Notes under the pieces: model-generated
Database searches by the model: none
What the model saw: only the letters and a program-made list of their open reading frames with translations
Told to the model about the DNA's origin: nothing
In this document: positions 1 through 7,102 of the stretch, in pieces
How the letters are laid out: each line of letters opens with the position of its first letter
Numbering within the stretch: the stretch's first letter is position 1
Source: Synergistaceae bacterium
GTDB taxonomy: Bacteria > Synergistota > Synergistia > Synergistales > Aminobacteriaceae
DNA length: 14,628 nucleotides
Direction: 5' to 3'
Assembly: GCA_009778055.1 (NCBI GenBank)
Contig: WRKN01000045.1
Span: 1-14,628, forward strand
Translations under genes and position numbers: made by a program

Positions 1-102
1 CTCGTAAAGGCAGATACGTCGTCAAAGGCCAGTATAAGAGGCAGACGCTTAAAAGCGGGATGGGATGATAACTATCTCTTGAAAGTTATTTCTGCTGTTT
101 GA
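1..102 (+). other. Possible 3' end of an upstream gene (unidentified)
   Basis: Two plus-strand frames run in from the left edge without an internal stop. One ends at TGA 66-68 and would encode a short basic tail (RKGRYVVKGQYKRQTLKSG followed by MG). The other stays open to TGA 100-102. The basic, lysine- and arginine-rich 66-68 reading looks more like a real protein terminus, but the visible part is too short to assign a family or to choose between the frames. Nothing here looks like an RNA gene. Between this point and the next gene at 295 I see only a small tandem repeat and promoter-like sequence. Confidence 0.25.
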
Positions 103-132
103 TGCGTTTGCCCTGCCTGCGTTTGTCCTGCC
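103..132. repeat. 15-bp tandem duplication
   Basis: TGCGTTTGCCCTGCC (103-117) is followed directly by TGCGTTTGTCCTGCC (118-132), two 15-bp units that differ at one base. It lies in the non-coding stretch upstream of the DUF362 gene, just after the last stop codon of the left-edge frames. A role is not evident; replication slippage is the simplest origin. Confidence 0.8.
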
Positions 133-173
133 TGAAAAACCCCTAAAATTGGATTGTGAACATGAGGCATAGC

Positions 174-204
174 TTGTTAAGTTTTACCGAGTATGCGTTA
201 TAAT
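174..204 (+). promoter_or_regulatory. Putative sigma-70-type promoter of the redox/Tat operon
   Basis: A perfect -10 hexamer TATAAT lies at 199-204 with TTGTTA at 174-179 as a possible -35 (19-bp spacer, a little long). It lies about 90 bp upstream of the DUF362 start. A second, weaker AT-rich candidate (TTGTTA 245-250 with TAAAAT 270-275) lies closer to the gene. No other promoter-sized gap exists before tatC, so this region probably drives the genes at 295-5737. Confidence 0.45.
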
Positions 205-294
205 TGCGGGAGAGAGACGGAATGTAAGTAATTTGCTATATAGGTTGTTACGCAAATGTTATGTTGAAATAAAATAATATGGGAGGGAATACGG

Positions 295-1251
295 ATGGAA
301 CGACGTGAATTTCTGAAAAAATCACTGTCTTTGGGGCTGGGAGCCGGCGCTCTTTTCCTTCCCAGGGGCTTGATGGCTGGAGCGTTGGCCGAGGGAGCCG
401 ATCTCAATGGGCCGTTGCCCGACTTGGTGGCCCTGAAAGGCCCTTCTCCCGAGGCGATGTTCGACAGAGGTATCGAGGCGCTGGGGGGAATGAAGCGTTT
501 TGTAAAATCCGGGCAGACCGTGCTTATCAAACCCAACATCTCCTGGGACGTGACGGCGGATGGAGCCGCCAATACACCTCCCGCGCTTGTAGCGCGGATT
601 ATCAGGCACTGCCTTGAGGCTGGGGCCAGACGCGTCAGCGTGATGGATCACTCCATCGAGTACTGGGAACGCACGCTGAGAGTCAGCGGTATCGGTGAAG
701 CCATCAGGGAAGCGGGCAGGGAGGCAGGCAGAGAAAATAGCGTGGTTTATGCCGAATCGCATGACGTCAGGTTCTATCGGCAAGTTAACTTGAACGGCAC
801 AGTGCTGAAAACTGTGCAGGTACACGAAACGCTTCTGGACAACGACGTTTTTATCAACGTTCCCGTGCTGAAGCACCACGGCGGCACAGGCGTCAGCATT
901 GCCATAAAGAACCTGATGGGCTGCGTCTGGAATCGCCGTGAATATCACTCCAAAGGACTCCACGCGTGTATCGCCGATTTCCTGCACGTGCGAACCCCCA
1001 ATCTGAACGTTGTGGACGCGTACCGCGTCATTACCCGGCACGGCCCAAGGGGAGGTTCGAGCAGCGATGTCGCCGCGATGAACGCGCAGATTATCTCTCC
1101 CGACATCGTGGCCGCCGACGCCGCGGCGGCGAGGATGCTGGAGCGTGAGCCTTCGGACGTCGGGCATATCCGGCTCGCCGCGGAGGCGGGCTTCGGAAAA
1201 ATCGATCTGGCGCAGCTCAACATTGAACGGATAGAGATAGACATGGCGTAA
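295..1251 (+). CDS. Tat-exported DUF362 domain protein
   Basis: The 318-aa protein opens with a clear twin-arginine signal: R3-R4-E-F-L-K-K, a hydrophobic stretch at about residues 11-23, and an A-L-A cleavage site near residue 32. It is therefore predicted to be folded in the cytoplasm and exported by Tat. The rest matches the DUF362 family, with K79-P-N81 early, a V-P-V-L-K193-H-H-G-G motif, and A-I-K205-N-L-M-G-C. DUF362 proteins often occur beside or fused to ferredoxins, but the biochemical role is not settled, and this one has no [4Fe-4S] cysteine motif of its own. The start is supported by GGGAGG at 281-286, 8 nt upstream of the ATG. The next gene, a polyferredoxin, begins 3 nt after its stop codon, so the two are probably co-translated and may be partners in extracytoplasmic redox chemistry (inference). 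Confidence 0.88.
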   Translation: MERREFLKKSLSLGLGAGALFLPRGLMAGALAEGADLNGPLPDLVALKGPSPEAMFDRGIEALGGMKRFVKSGQTVLIKPNISWDVTADGAANTPPALVARIIRHCLEAGARRVSVMDHSIEYWERTLRVSGIGEAIREAGREAGRENSVVYAESHDVRFYRQVNLNGTVLKTVQVHETLLDNDVFINVPVLKHHGGTGVSIAIKNLMGCVWNRREYHSKGLHACIADFLHVRTPNLNVVDAYRVITRHGPRGGSSSDVAAMNAQIISPDIVAADAAAARMLEREPSDVGHIRLAAEAGFGKIDLAQLNIERIEIDMA

Positions 1252-1254
1252 ATC

Positions 1255-2745
1255 ATGCTTGTGAATCCAAAACGTCCGGCGTACCGCGTGCTTTCCCTGG
1301 TACGTCTATTTTTGGCTTTTGGGGTGCTGGCGCTTTTCTTTTGCGTATATGTTTCATCGCTCCTGCAATGGAGCGGCATACGTATCGTTTTGACAAGTTC
1401 CCAATTTACAAGCGCCCTGATACGGGGAGGCGTGTTCGGCTTTACTGTCCTGGCGATTTTGGCGAGCGCCGCGCTTGCGGGGCGGTGGTACTGTTCCGTC
1501 CTCTGTCCTTTCGGTACGCTGCAGGAGGGTGTCTGGAAAGCGGGCCGAATGGTTGCCGGGCCAACGCGGTTTATATCTCCCTGGCGCTTGCGGTATATTG
1601 CGCCTGTCCTGACGGGGTTAGGAATTGTCTTCGCCGCGCATACGCTTTTTCTGGCGATGGATCCGATTTCAAACTTCGGGCGCGGTGTGCGGGGCGTTTA
1701 CATGCTTATCTCCGAGGGCGCGGCATCTATAACTCCCACTATATGGGCAATGCTGGCCATGTTCGCGTTCATACTTGCCCTGGCGGCCGTGAGAGGGCGG
1801 CGGTTCTGCGACTGGTGCCCCGTCGGAGTGCTGCTGGGGGCCTTTGCCTCCGTGGCGCCGTTCGGAATGCGCCTGAGAAAGGGCGTCTGTAATTCCTGCG
1901 GCAAGTGCGAGCGGTTCTGCCCAATGAACTGTATTGACTCCAAAAACAAATTTCTGGACAGTTCCCGTTGCGTCCTCTGTTTGAACTGCGCCGGGAACTG
2001 TCCCGTCGGCGCTCTCGAATACGGAACCGCTTTGCCCGCCGAAAAGGCGGAGCGGCGGGTGTTCCTTCGGAAAAGCGGGGACGCCTTGGCTTGGCTGGCG
2101 GGGGCGGTTTATTTGGGCGGCGCGGCGTTTTTGCCCGCACGCAGGGCGTTTCCCTGGGGAGCAGGCAAAGGACGCGGTTCCGGTCCCATGCCTTTCATCA
2201 TGCCGCCAGGCGCGCAAGACGCCGATTGGTTTTTAGCCAATTGCACCGGTTGTCAGGCCTGTGCCGCGGCTTGTCCGGCGGGGATCATCCGGTTTGGCGA
2301 CGGCCCGTTTCCCAGACTGGATTACACGCGAGGGTATTGCCAGTATAACTGCACTGAGTGCCTGGATGTCTGTCCGACCCACGCCCTGCGCCTCCCCCCC
2401 GGAATGAAGCAGCGGACGCGCATTGCCCTGGTAGCTCTGCACGTGAGCAGATGCGTCGCCCTCACGAAAGGGGAAGCCTGCGGGGCCTGCGCGGAGGTCT
2501 GCGCTGCCCGCGCGCTTAAGATGAAGCCCATAAATTCGGACTCTCCGCTGACCATGCCCGTGCTTGAGCCTGAATACTGCATAGGGTGCGGAGGCTGTTT
2601 CCACGTCTGTCCCGTGGAACCGAGGGCGTTTGTGATAACAGGTGTCACCCCTCAGGTTTCTACCCCGGGAATGCGCCCGTCGGTTGAGGAAGAAGAGAAT
2701 ACCTCGCAAGGAGGGTTCTTTTCCGGCGACGGTTTCCCATTTTAG
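1255..2745 (+). CDS. NapH-like membrane ferredoxin fused to NapG-like exported polyferredoxin
   Basis: The 496-aa protein has two halves. Residues 1-257 resemble NapH/NosR-type proteins: four predicted helices (about 15-37, 55-76, 113-134, 162-180), membrane-proximal C80-x3-C84-P and C185-x2-C188-P motifs, then two [4Fe-4S] motifs (C212/215/218/222 and C239/242/245/249). Residues 266-293 read E-R-R-V-F-L-R-K plus a hydrophobic stretch, which is a Tat signal-anchor pattern in mid-protein. Residues 325-465 resemble NapG/MauM, with four cluster motifs (C330/333/336/340, C362/366/369/373, C400/409/412/416, C442/445/448/452). NapH and NapG normally are separate proteins that pass quinol electrons to the periplasm; here the path would be intramolecular. 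The C-terminal 30 residues are low complexity. The ATG at 1255 follows the DUF362 stop by 3 nt with no strong ribosome binding site, suggesting translational coupling. The physiological acceptor is unknown. Confidence 0.85.
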   Translation: MLVNPKRPAYRVLSLVRLFLAFGVLALFFCVYVSSLLQWSGIRIVLTSSQFTSALIRGGVFGFTVLAILASAALAGRWYCSVLCPFGTLQEGVWKAGRMVAGPTRFISPWRLRYIAPVLTGLGIVFAAHTLFLAMDPISNFGRGVRGVYMLISEGAASITPTIWAMLAMFAFILALAAVRGRRFCDWCPVGVLLGAFASVAPFGMRLRKGVCNSCGKCERFCPMNCIDSKNKFLDSSRCVLCLNCAGNCPVGALEYGTALPAEKAERRVFLRKSGDALAWLAGAVYLGGAAFLPARRAFPWGAGKGRGSGPMPFIMPPGAQDADWFLANCTGCQACAAACPAGIIRFGDGPFPRLDYTRGYCQYNCTECLDVCPTHALRLPPGMKQRTRIALVALHVSRCVALTKGEACGACAEVCAARALKMKPINSDSPLTMPVLEPEYCIGCGGCFHVCPVEPRAFVITGVTPQVSTPGMRPSVEEEENTSQGGFFSGDGFPF

Positions 2746-2781
2746 GAGGTAATGCTATCATAAAAAGGTGGCGTTATTGAC

Positions 2782-2790
2782 GAGGAGGGG
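2782..2790 (+). promoter_or_regulatory. Ribosome binding site that decides the MCP start
   Basis: GAGGAGGGG lies directly against the ATG at 2791, leaving no room for that codon to be read, but is well placed (about 9-11 nt) for the in-frame GTG at 2800. The GTG start gives M-K-F-K-S-I-R-A-K-L, a typical chemoreceptor N-terminus. Confidence 0.6.
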
Positions 2791-2799
2791 ATGGATGCC

Positions 2800-4839
2800 G
2801 TGAAATTCAAAAGTATCCGGGCTAAGTTGATCGTTGTGCTGGTAACTTTTTTCCTTATATCCTTTACGGCGTTGTCGGCAACCGGCTATTATTTTGCGAG
2901 AAGAGGCATTACGCAAAACGTCGAAAGCGCCATTGACGCGATTGCGCTGGACTATGCACACAGGCTCCAGGCGCATGTTAACGAAATGATGACGCAGATT
3001 TCATTTTTGGCAAGCCTGCAGCGGGTCAGAACCGGGGAAAACAGAGAACAAATTCTTGAAGCCATGCGTGAAACACATCAACGGCTGGGAGTTTTTGACA
3101 CCATACTTTTCGTTTGGCCGGATGGGTCGGCTATGAGGTGGGACGATGTCGAGCCCTTTGACAATGGAGATCGCGATTATGTCCAACAGGTGCTGCGAAC
3201 GGGAAAGCCGTATGTCGGCCAAGTGGTTATTTCCAGGGCTAGAGGAAATCCCGTGGTTCCGCTTGCCGTGCCTGTCATTTATGATGGAAAACTGAACGGC
3301 GTCCTGGCGGCGACCTACAACCTTGAAAGACTATCGGAGTTTCTTTCACTTATAAAGTTTAAGAATACGGGATACGGATACCTTCTGGACAGCGTCGGAA
3401 GAGTTCTCGGCAACCCCAGGCTGCCTGAAACCGTTTGGAAATTGAATCTCAACGAGAGAAGGCTCGATCCTTCCTTAGGCTTTAGAAATGCCGAACTCAG
3501 CAGTGAGATGATCGGGCTGTACCAAAAATCCCTCGAATCCACAGATACCCCCGTCTATGGAAGTTTTGTTTTTGCCGACGGATTGTCTCAGTTCGGCGTG
3601 TTTTCTCCGGTAAACCTGGCCGGCGGGCAGAGGTGGACGTTAGCGGTAATGGCTCCTGAAAGCGAGGTCATGGAGGAGTTAAATCTACTGACCAGAGCTA
3701 TGCTGACCATGTCGGTTTTGTTTGTTATTCTGGCGACAATATTCACGCTTTTTCTCAGCGGCAACATCTCCAGGCCCATCTCAGTCATCCGCGACCAGTT
3801 CATGTTTTTAGCCGAAGGCGATTTGACCGAGCGGCAGGTGGATATAACCTCCAACGATGAAGTCGGCCAACTGGCGAAATGTTTTTTGGATATGCGGCAT
3901 AATATACACGACATTATCATACAAGTGCAGGACCAGGCCGAACAAGTCTCCGGCTCGAGCCAGGAATTGACGGCCGGCTCTCAAAAGTGCGCGTCGTTGA
4001 GCGCGCTGGTAAGCGAGAACGTTGCCGAGGTCAGGGCGGGCACGGGTAAACAGGCGGCTTCGGCCAAGCGTATAGTGGATATATCCGAAAACATGTCAAA
4101 GGACACCAGCCAGGCGCTGGAGGTGGCTCAGGAAATCCTCGGCCTTGCCGTAAACACTTCCGATGAAGCGACGCACGGCAAGCAGGCTGTTGAGCGGGCG
4201 GTTATTCAGATGAAGCAGATAGGCGAAGGTTCCGCCGCCGTCCACGCCGCTGTCAACGAACTGGCCAAAGGGTCCAATGAAATCAGCGAAATTGTAAACC
4301 TCATCTCGTCAATTGCCGGGCAGACAAACCTTTTGGCTTTGAACGCCGCGATAGAGGCCGCCAGGGCAGGTGAACACGGCAAAGGTTTTGCGGTTGTCGC
4401 CGAGGAGGTCAGAAAGCTGGCCGAAAGCTCAAACCTTGCCGCAAAGCAGATAGGCGAATTGATAACCCATAACCAGCATAATATGGACAACGCCATAACG
4501 GCCATAACTACCGGAGAAGAGGGCGTACAGGCCGGAGTTGACGTGGTAAACGCCGCAGGCGATACTTTCGCCAAAATCGCCGCCGGGATAAATTCTCTGT
4601 CCGCGCAGATAAAACGAATATCCGACTATATTGGAGATCTGGTTTCCGCAAGCTCCGTGCTCAACCAGTCTATTCAGGAAATCAGCAGCGTAACCCAGCA
4701 CAACGCCGCGGAAGTAGGGGAAATATCCGAAGAAATTAAGACGCAGGCCGCCAGCATTGACGAAATTGCCAAATCGAGCCAGAACCTGGCGGAAATGGCT
4801 TATAACCTGCGGGGTATAACGTCGAAATTTACCGTATAA
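2800..4839 (+). CDS. Methyl-accepting chemotaxis protein with dCache sensor
   Basis: This is a transmembrane chemoreceptor of 679 aa from GTG 2800 (682 aa if ATG 2791 is used). Layout: TM1 at about 10-32, an extracytoplasmic sensor at about 37-287 of dCache type (it contains F-V-W-P-D-G-S and a D-R-D-Y-V-Q-Q motif common in Cache folds), TM2 at about 299-320, a HAMP domain (S-R-P-I-S-V-I, then D-E-V-G-Q-L), and a long coiled-coil signalling domain. The kinase-control hairpin tip is well conserved (I-A-G-Q-T-N-L-L-A-L-N-A-A-I-E-A-A-R-A-G, then E-H-G-K-G-F-A-V-V-A-E-E-V-R). There is no C-terminal NWETF-type tether for CheR/CheB. The gene lies between the polyferredoxin and tatA with small gaps, so it is probably co-transcribed with them. 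The ligand cannot be read from the sequence; a link to the redox module is inferred from position alone. Confidence 0.93.
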   Translation: MKFKSIRAKLIVVLVTFFLISFTALSATGYYFARRGITQNVESAIDAIALDYAHRLQAHVNEMMTQISFLASLQRVRTGENREQILEAMRETHQRLGVFDTILFVWPDGSAMRWDDVEPFDNGDRDYVQQVLRTGKPYVGQVVISRARGNPVVPLAVPVIYDGKLNGVLAATYNLERLSEFLSLIKFKNTGYGYLLDSVGRVLGNPRLPETVWKLNLNERRLDPSLGFRNAELSSEMIGLYQKSLESTDTPVYGSFVFADGLSQFGVFSPVNLAGGQRWTLAVMAPESEVMEELNLLTRAMLTMSVLFVILATIFTLFLSGNISRPISVIRDQFMFLAEGDLTERQVDITSNDEVGQLAKCFLDMRHNIHDIIIQVQDQAEQVSGSSQELTAGSQKCASLSALVSENVAEVRAGTGKQAASAKRIVDISENMSKDTSQALEVAQEILGLAVNTSDEATHGKQAVERAVIQMKQIGEGSAAVHAAVNELAKGSNEISEIVNLISSIAGQTNLLALNAAIEAARAGEHGKGFAVVAEEVRKLAESSNLAAKQIGELITHNQHNMDNAITAITTGEEGVQAGVDVVNAAGDTFAKIAAGINSLSAQIKRISDYIGDLVSASSVLNQSIQEISSVTQHNAAEVGEISEEIKTQAASIDEIAKSSQNLAEMAYNLRGITSKFTV

Positions 4840-4854
4840 AAGGGGGGGTGAGCA

Positions 4855-5025
4855 ATGAACCTTGGTATGGGCGAGATTGCCCTTTTGATCGTGCTGGCTC
4901 TGGTGTTGTTCGGGCCCAAGCGCCTGCCGGAGATGGGGCGCGCCGCCGGCAAGGCCATACGCGAGTTCAAGTCGGCGCTCAACGGGACAGAGAAAACTTC
5001 GTCCCGCGAGGATGAGCCTGAATAA
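4855..5025 (+). CDS. tatA: Twin-arginine translocase subunit TatA (56 aa)
   Basis: A short gene encoding MNLGMGEIALLIVLALVLFG and then P-K-R-L-P-E-M-G-R-A-A-G-K-A-I-R-E-F-K. This is the TatA/TatE pattern: a single N-terminal transmembrane helix, the F-G-P-K-R-L-P hinge, an amphipathic helix, and a charged tail. At 56 aa it is at the short end for the family. TatA oligomerises to form the translocation element for folded, twin-arginine-bearing proteins and is recruited by TatC. No separate tatB is visible, so this is likely a minimal TatA-TatC system with a bifunctional TatA. The start codon lies 15 nt after the MCP stop, preceded by a G7 run and GGTGAG. Its 3' end overlaps tatC by 14 nt in a different frame. 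Confidence 0.93.
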   Translation: MNLGMGEIALLIVLALVLFGPKRLPEMGRAAGKAIREFKSALNGTEKTSSREDEPE

Positions 5026-5737
5026 TACAAACGAGTGGGTGGAACACCTGGCGGAACTGCGCCGGCGCGTCATTGCCGTGCTGGTTGTTTTTTTCGCCGC
5101 CGCCGTCGCGGCCTTTGTTCTTTCCTCTTATATCGCCGCGTTTCTGACAGCGCCGCTGGACGTCTTTCAGGTAAAACTCTACACCTTCGCCCCGGCTGAG
5201 AAATTTATGGCATACATGCGCCTTTCGGCGTGGACAGGCGCGGTTTTCACCGCGCCTTTTTTCTGTTTGCAGGCGGGGCTGTTTCTATGGCCCGGCCTGC
5301 GCGGCAACGAACACCGCTACGCGTTTGCCGTTCTCTTCATCGTTCCCATTCTTTTCCTGCTTGGGGCCGGGCTATGCTATCGCTTCATGGCCCCTGTAGT
5401 CTTCGGGTTCTTCCTGTCCTTCGGCGCGGGGGACGGGGTAGAGTCGCTGTGGAGCCTCAGGGAATACCTGTCGCTTCTGTTCGGCCTGATGATCGCCGCG
5501 GGGCTGCTGCTGCAGCTTCCGTTGGGGCTTCTGGCGCTTATAGTGTCCGGGATAGTTTCCGCCGAACAGGCAGCGCGCAGCCGCCCCCACGCAATTTTTC
5601 TGATCTTCCTTTCGGCTGCCCTCCTGACGCCGCCCGACGTCGTCTCCCAGGTCATGCTGGCCGTGCCTCTTTATCTCCTGTTTGAAGGGGCGCTTGGGCT
5701 GGGCAGGATTATACGCCGCGGGAAGCGCGGAAAGTAG
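5012..5737 (+). CDS. tatC: Twin-arginine translocase subunit TatC
   Basis: A 241-aa polytopic protein that recognises twin-arginine signal peptides and nucleates the Tat translocon. The N-terminus has the family hallmark H-L-A-E-L-R-R-R at about residues 12-19, followed by the first helix. P-A-E-K-F-M-A-Y-M-R lies before the second helix, a conserved glutamate follows in L-R-G-N-E-H-R, and T-P-P-D-V-V-S-Q lies between the last helices. Six membrane segments and the length are normal for TatC. The start codon lies inside the end of tatA, indicating coupled translation. Two genes of the same run (DUF362 and the polyferredoxin) carry twin-arginine motifs, so this pair may be partly dedicated to them. 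Confidence 0.96.
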   Translation: MSLNNTNEWVEHLAELRRRVIAVLVVFFAAAVAAFVLSSYIAAFLTAPLDVFQVKLYTFAPAEKFMAYMRLSAWTGAVFTAPFFCLQAGLFLWPGLRGNEHRYAFAVLFIVPILFLLGAGLCYRFMAPVVFGFFLSFGAGDGVESLWSLREYLSLLFGLMIAAGLLLQLPLGLLALIVSGIVSAEQAARSRPHAIFLIFLSAALLTPPDVVSQVMLAVPLYLLFEGALGLGRIIRRGKRGK

Positions 5738-5745
5738 GCCGCGCT
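5724..5745. terminator. GC-rich inverted repeat between convergent genes (possible bidirectional terminator)
   Basis: AGCGCGG (5724-5730) and CCGCGCT (5739-5745) form a perfect 7-bp stem with an 8-nt loop. The stem spans the tatC stop codon and reaches into the last codon of the opposing gene. No T-run follows on either strand, so it is not a canonical intrinsic terminator. It is the only hairpin candidate in the 6-bp convergent gap. Confidence 0.35.
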
Positions 5746-6940
5746 ACTCGTCTATGTAGCTGTCGAAGTACCCGGAAATGTGTATTACCGGGGTTCCTTT
5801 GTCGCCGGAACCGGAGGCGAGGTCGCAGAGGGAGCCGAGCAGGTCGGGGTAGCGGCGCGGGGTGGTTCCGAGCGACAGCTTGGCGTCTATAGCGTGGGCG
5901 GAGCCGCGCTTGGCCTCGATGGCCTGCGCGACGGCCCGGCGCGCTTCGCTGGCGGTAGCGTTGCCGGCGCTGTCCGCCACGAGTTTCAATTTGATCTCGC
6001 TGGGCGTGCCTTCAAGCCCGTCTGTGTAACCGGGGGACACCACCGGATCCGCCAGTTCCCAGATACCGCAGACGGGGTCTTTGAACGCGCCGTCGCCGTA
6101 TATGAGCACCTGCATGTTTTTTCCGGTCTTGCGGAGAAGCGCGGCCTGCAATTCGTTGACGAAGGCTTTGCAGTCGCGCGGGAACAGTTTCAGCGTAGAG
6201 TCGCTGGAGTAGTTGGAACCCAGAAGCCCGTAGTCGGGGTTGTACCCCGAGCCTTCGTGAATGGGCGCGTTGCAGATCTCTGTCAGGTCGCACAGCCAAT
6301 TCGCGCCCCCCTTGCTCAGGATGTCACGGTGCATGGCGCGGGCGTGTATGCTCGCTATGAGGACGTTGCGGTCGCGTTTCAGTATGTCGAGCGGGTTGTT
6401 GGTGAACCATACCTCTATGCGGTCAGGGTCGGGGCCGCGGTAAAGCTCCACGTAATCTACGCCCGTGAAGGCGTGTTTATACCGCCCGAACGTTTTTTCC
6501 CACGTTGACTCGTCGAAACACTCCGAAGCCAGCTTGGATTTGCGCTCGTAAAAGGATGCCGGGTCGATGATGCGATTCCCTACCTCGTCGGACGGGTAGG
6601 ACGTGTATATGCGAATTTTACCTGGGGCCGGAATACCTTTCACGATTCCGTTCAGCATGGGCAAGAAGCGGTTTCGGCTGAGAATGGGGAAGGCGACGGC
6701 AATGTCTCCCTTCGGGACTTTGCGGGCGACGTCCTCGGCCACTTCGTCAATGGAGACAATGTTCCCCTGGCTCCGGGCGAAAAAGGACTCGGTGACGCCG
6801 ACGACGTCGCGGTCCTTGAAATGAAACGGCTCGCTCTCCGCCGCAAAAAGCAGGTACTCCGTGATGATTTCGATCAGGTTGTCCCCTTTGCGGACGATGG
6901 GCATACGTATGCCGCGTACGGTGGTTCCTGTGCATCGCAT
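5744..6940 (-). CDS. Coenzyme F420-0:L-glutamate ligase family protein (CofE-like)
   Basis: The 398-aa protein resembles the long bacterial form of the F420-0:gamma-glutamyl ligase family. Visible hallmarks are R-G-I-R-M-P-I-V-R-K-G-D near residues 9-20, D-R-D-V-V-G-V-T-E-S at 43-52, F-P-I-L-S-R-N-R-F at 84-92, Y-P-S-D-E-V-G-N at 115-122, Y-G-D-G-A-F-K-D-P at 281-289, and G-S-G-D-K-G-T-P at 377-384. True CofE adds glutamates to F420-0 using GTP. The roughly 400-aa form also occurs in bacteria not known to make F420, so the substrate here is uncertain, and no other F420 biosynthesis gene is nearby. The start is supported by AAAGGAG about 10 nt upstream of the ATG on the minus strand. The gene converges on tatC and diverges from uvrA. 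Confidence 0.78.
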   Translation of the reverse strand: MRCTGTTVRGIRMPIVRKGDNLIEIITEYLLFAAESEPFHFKDRDVVGVTESFFARSQGNIVSIDEVAEDVARKVPKGDIAVAFPILSRNRFLPMLNGIVKGIPAPGKIRIYTSYPSDEVGNRIIDPASFYERKSKLASECFDESTWEKTFGRYKHAFTGVDYVELYRGPDPDRIEVWFTNNPLDILKRDRNVLIASIHARAMHRDILSKGGANWLCDLTEICNAPIHEGSGYNPDYGLLGSNYSSDSTLKLFPRDCKAFVNELQAALLRKTGKNMQVLIYGDGAFKDPVCGIWELADPVVSPGYTDGLEGTPSEIKLKLVADSAGNATASEARRAVAQAIEAKRGSAHAIDAKLSLGTTPRRYPDLLGSLCDLASGSGDKGTPVIHISGYFDSYIDE

Positions 6941-7059
6941 GGCGTTATTGCTCCTTTCCGTGCCGCCGCTTTTTTGTGATTTTGCGAGTTGGGTAAGCTC
7001 AGCGCGTTTTGCGCGGCCGGCAAATCATATTGTACCTTAATGAAATTGCGCGCGTATCG

Positions 7060-7065
7060 TATAAT
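7060..7065 (+). promoter_or_regulatory. Putative -10 element upstream of uvrA
   Basis: A perfect TATAAT lies 37 bp before the uvrA start codon in the 162-bp divergent gap (6941-7102). No convincing -35 stands 16-18 bp upstream, and I see no recognisable LexA-type operator. GGGAG at 7090-7094 is the likely ribosome binding site, 8 nt before the TTG start. Confidence 0.4.
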
Positions 7066-7102
7066 TAGTTTAACCTAAAAAAATCATCCGGGAGTTTTTG
7101 TA

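Noticed and set aside
322..1167. A 281-codon open frame antisense to the DUF362 gene
   Set aside because: The plus-strand gene has a Tat signal, ribosome binding site and conserved family motifs; the antisense translation has none.
2744..2763. AGGAGGT followed by a three-codon frame (M-L-S-stop) before the chemoreceptor gene
   Set aside because: Only 1 nt separates the Shine-Dalgarno-like sequence from the ATG, and three codons could arise by chance; no attenuator-like structure follows.
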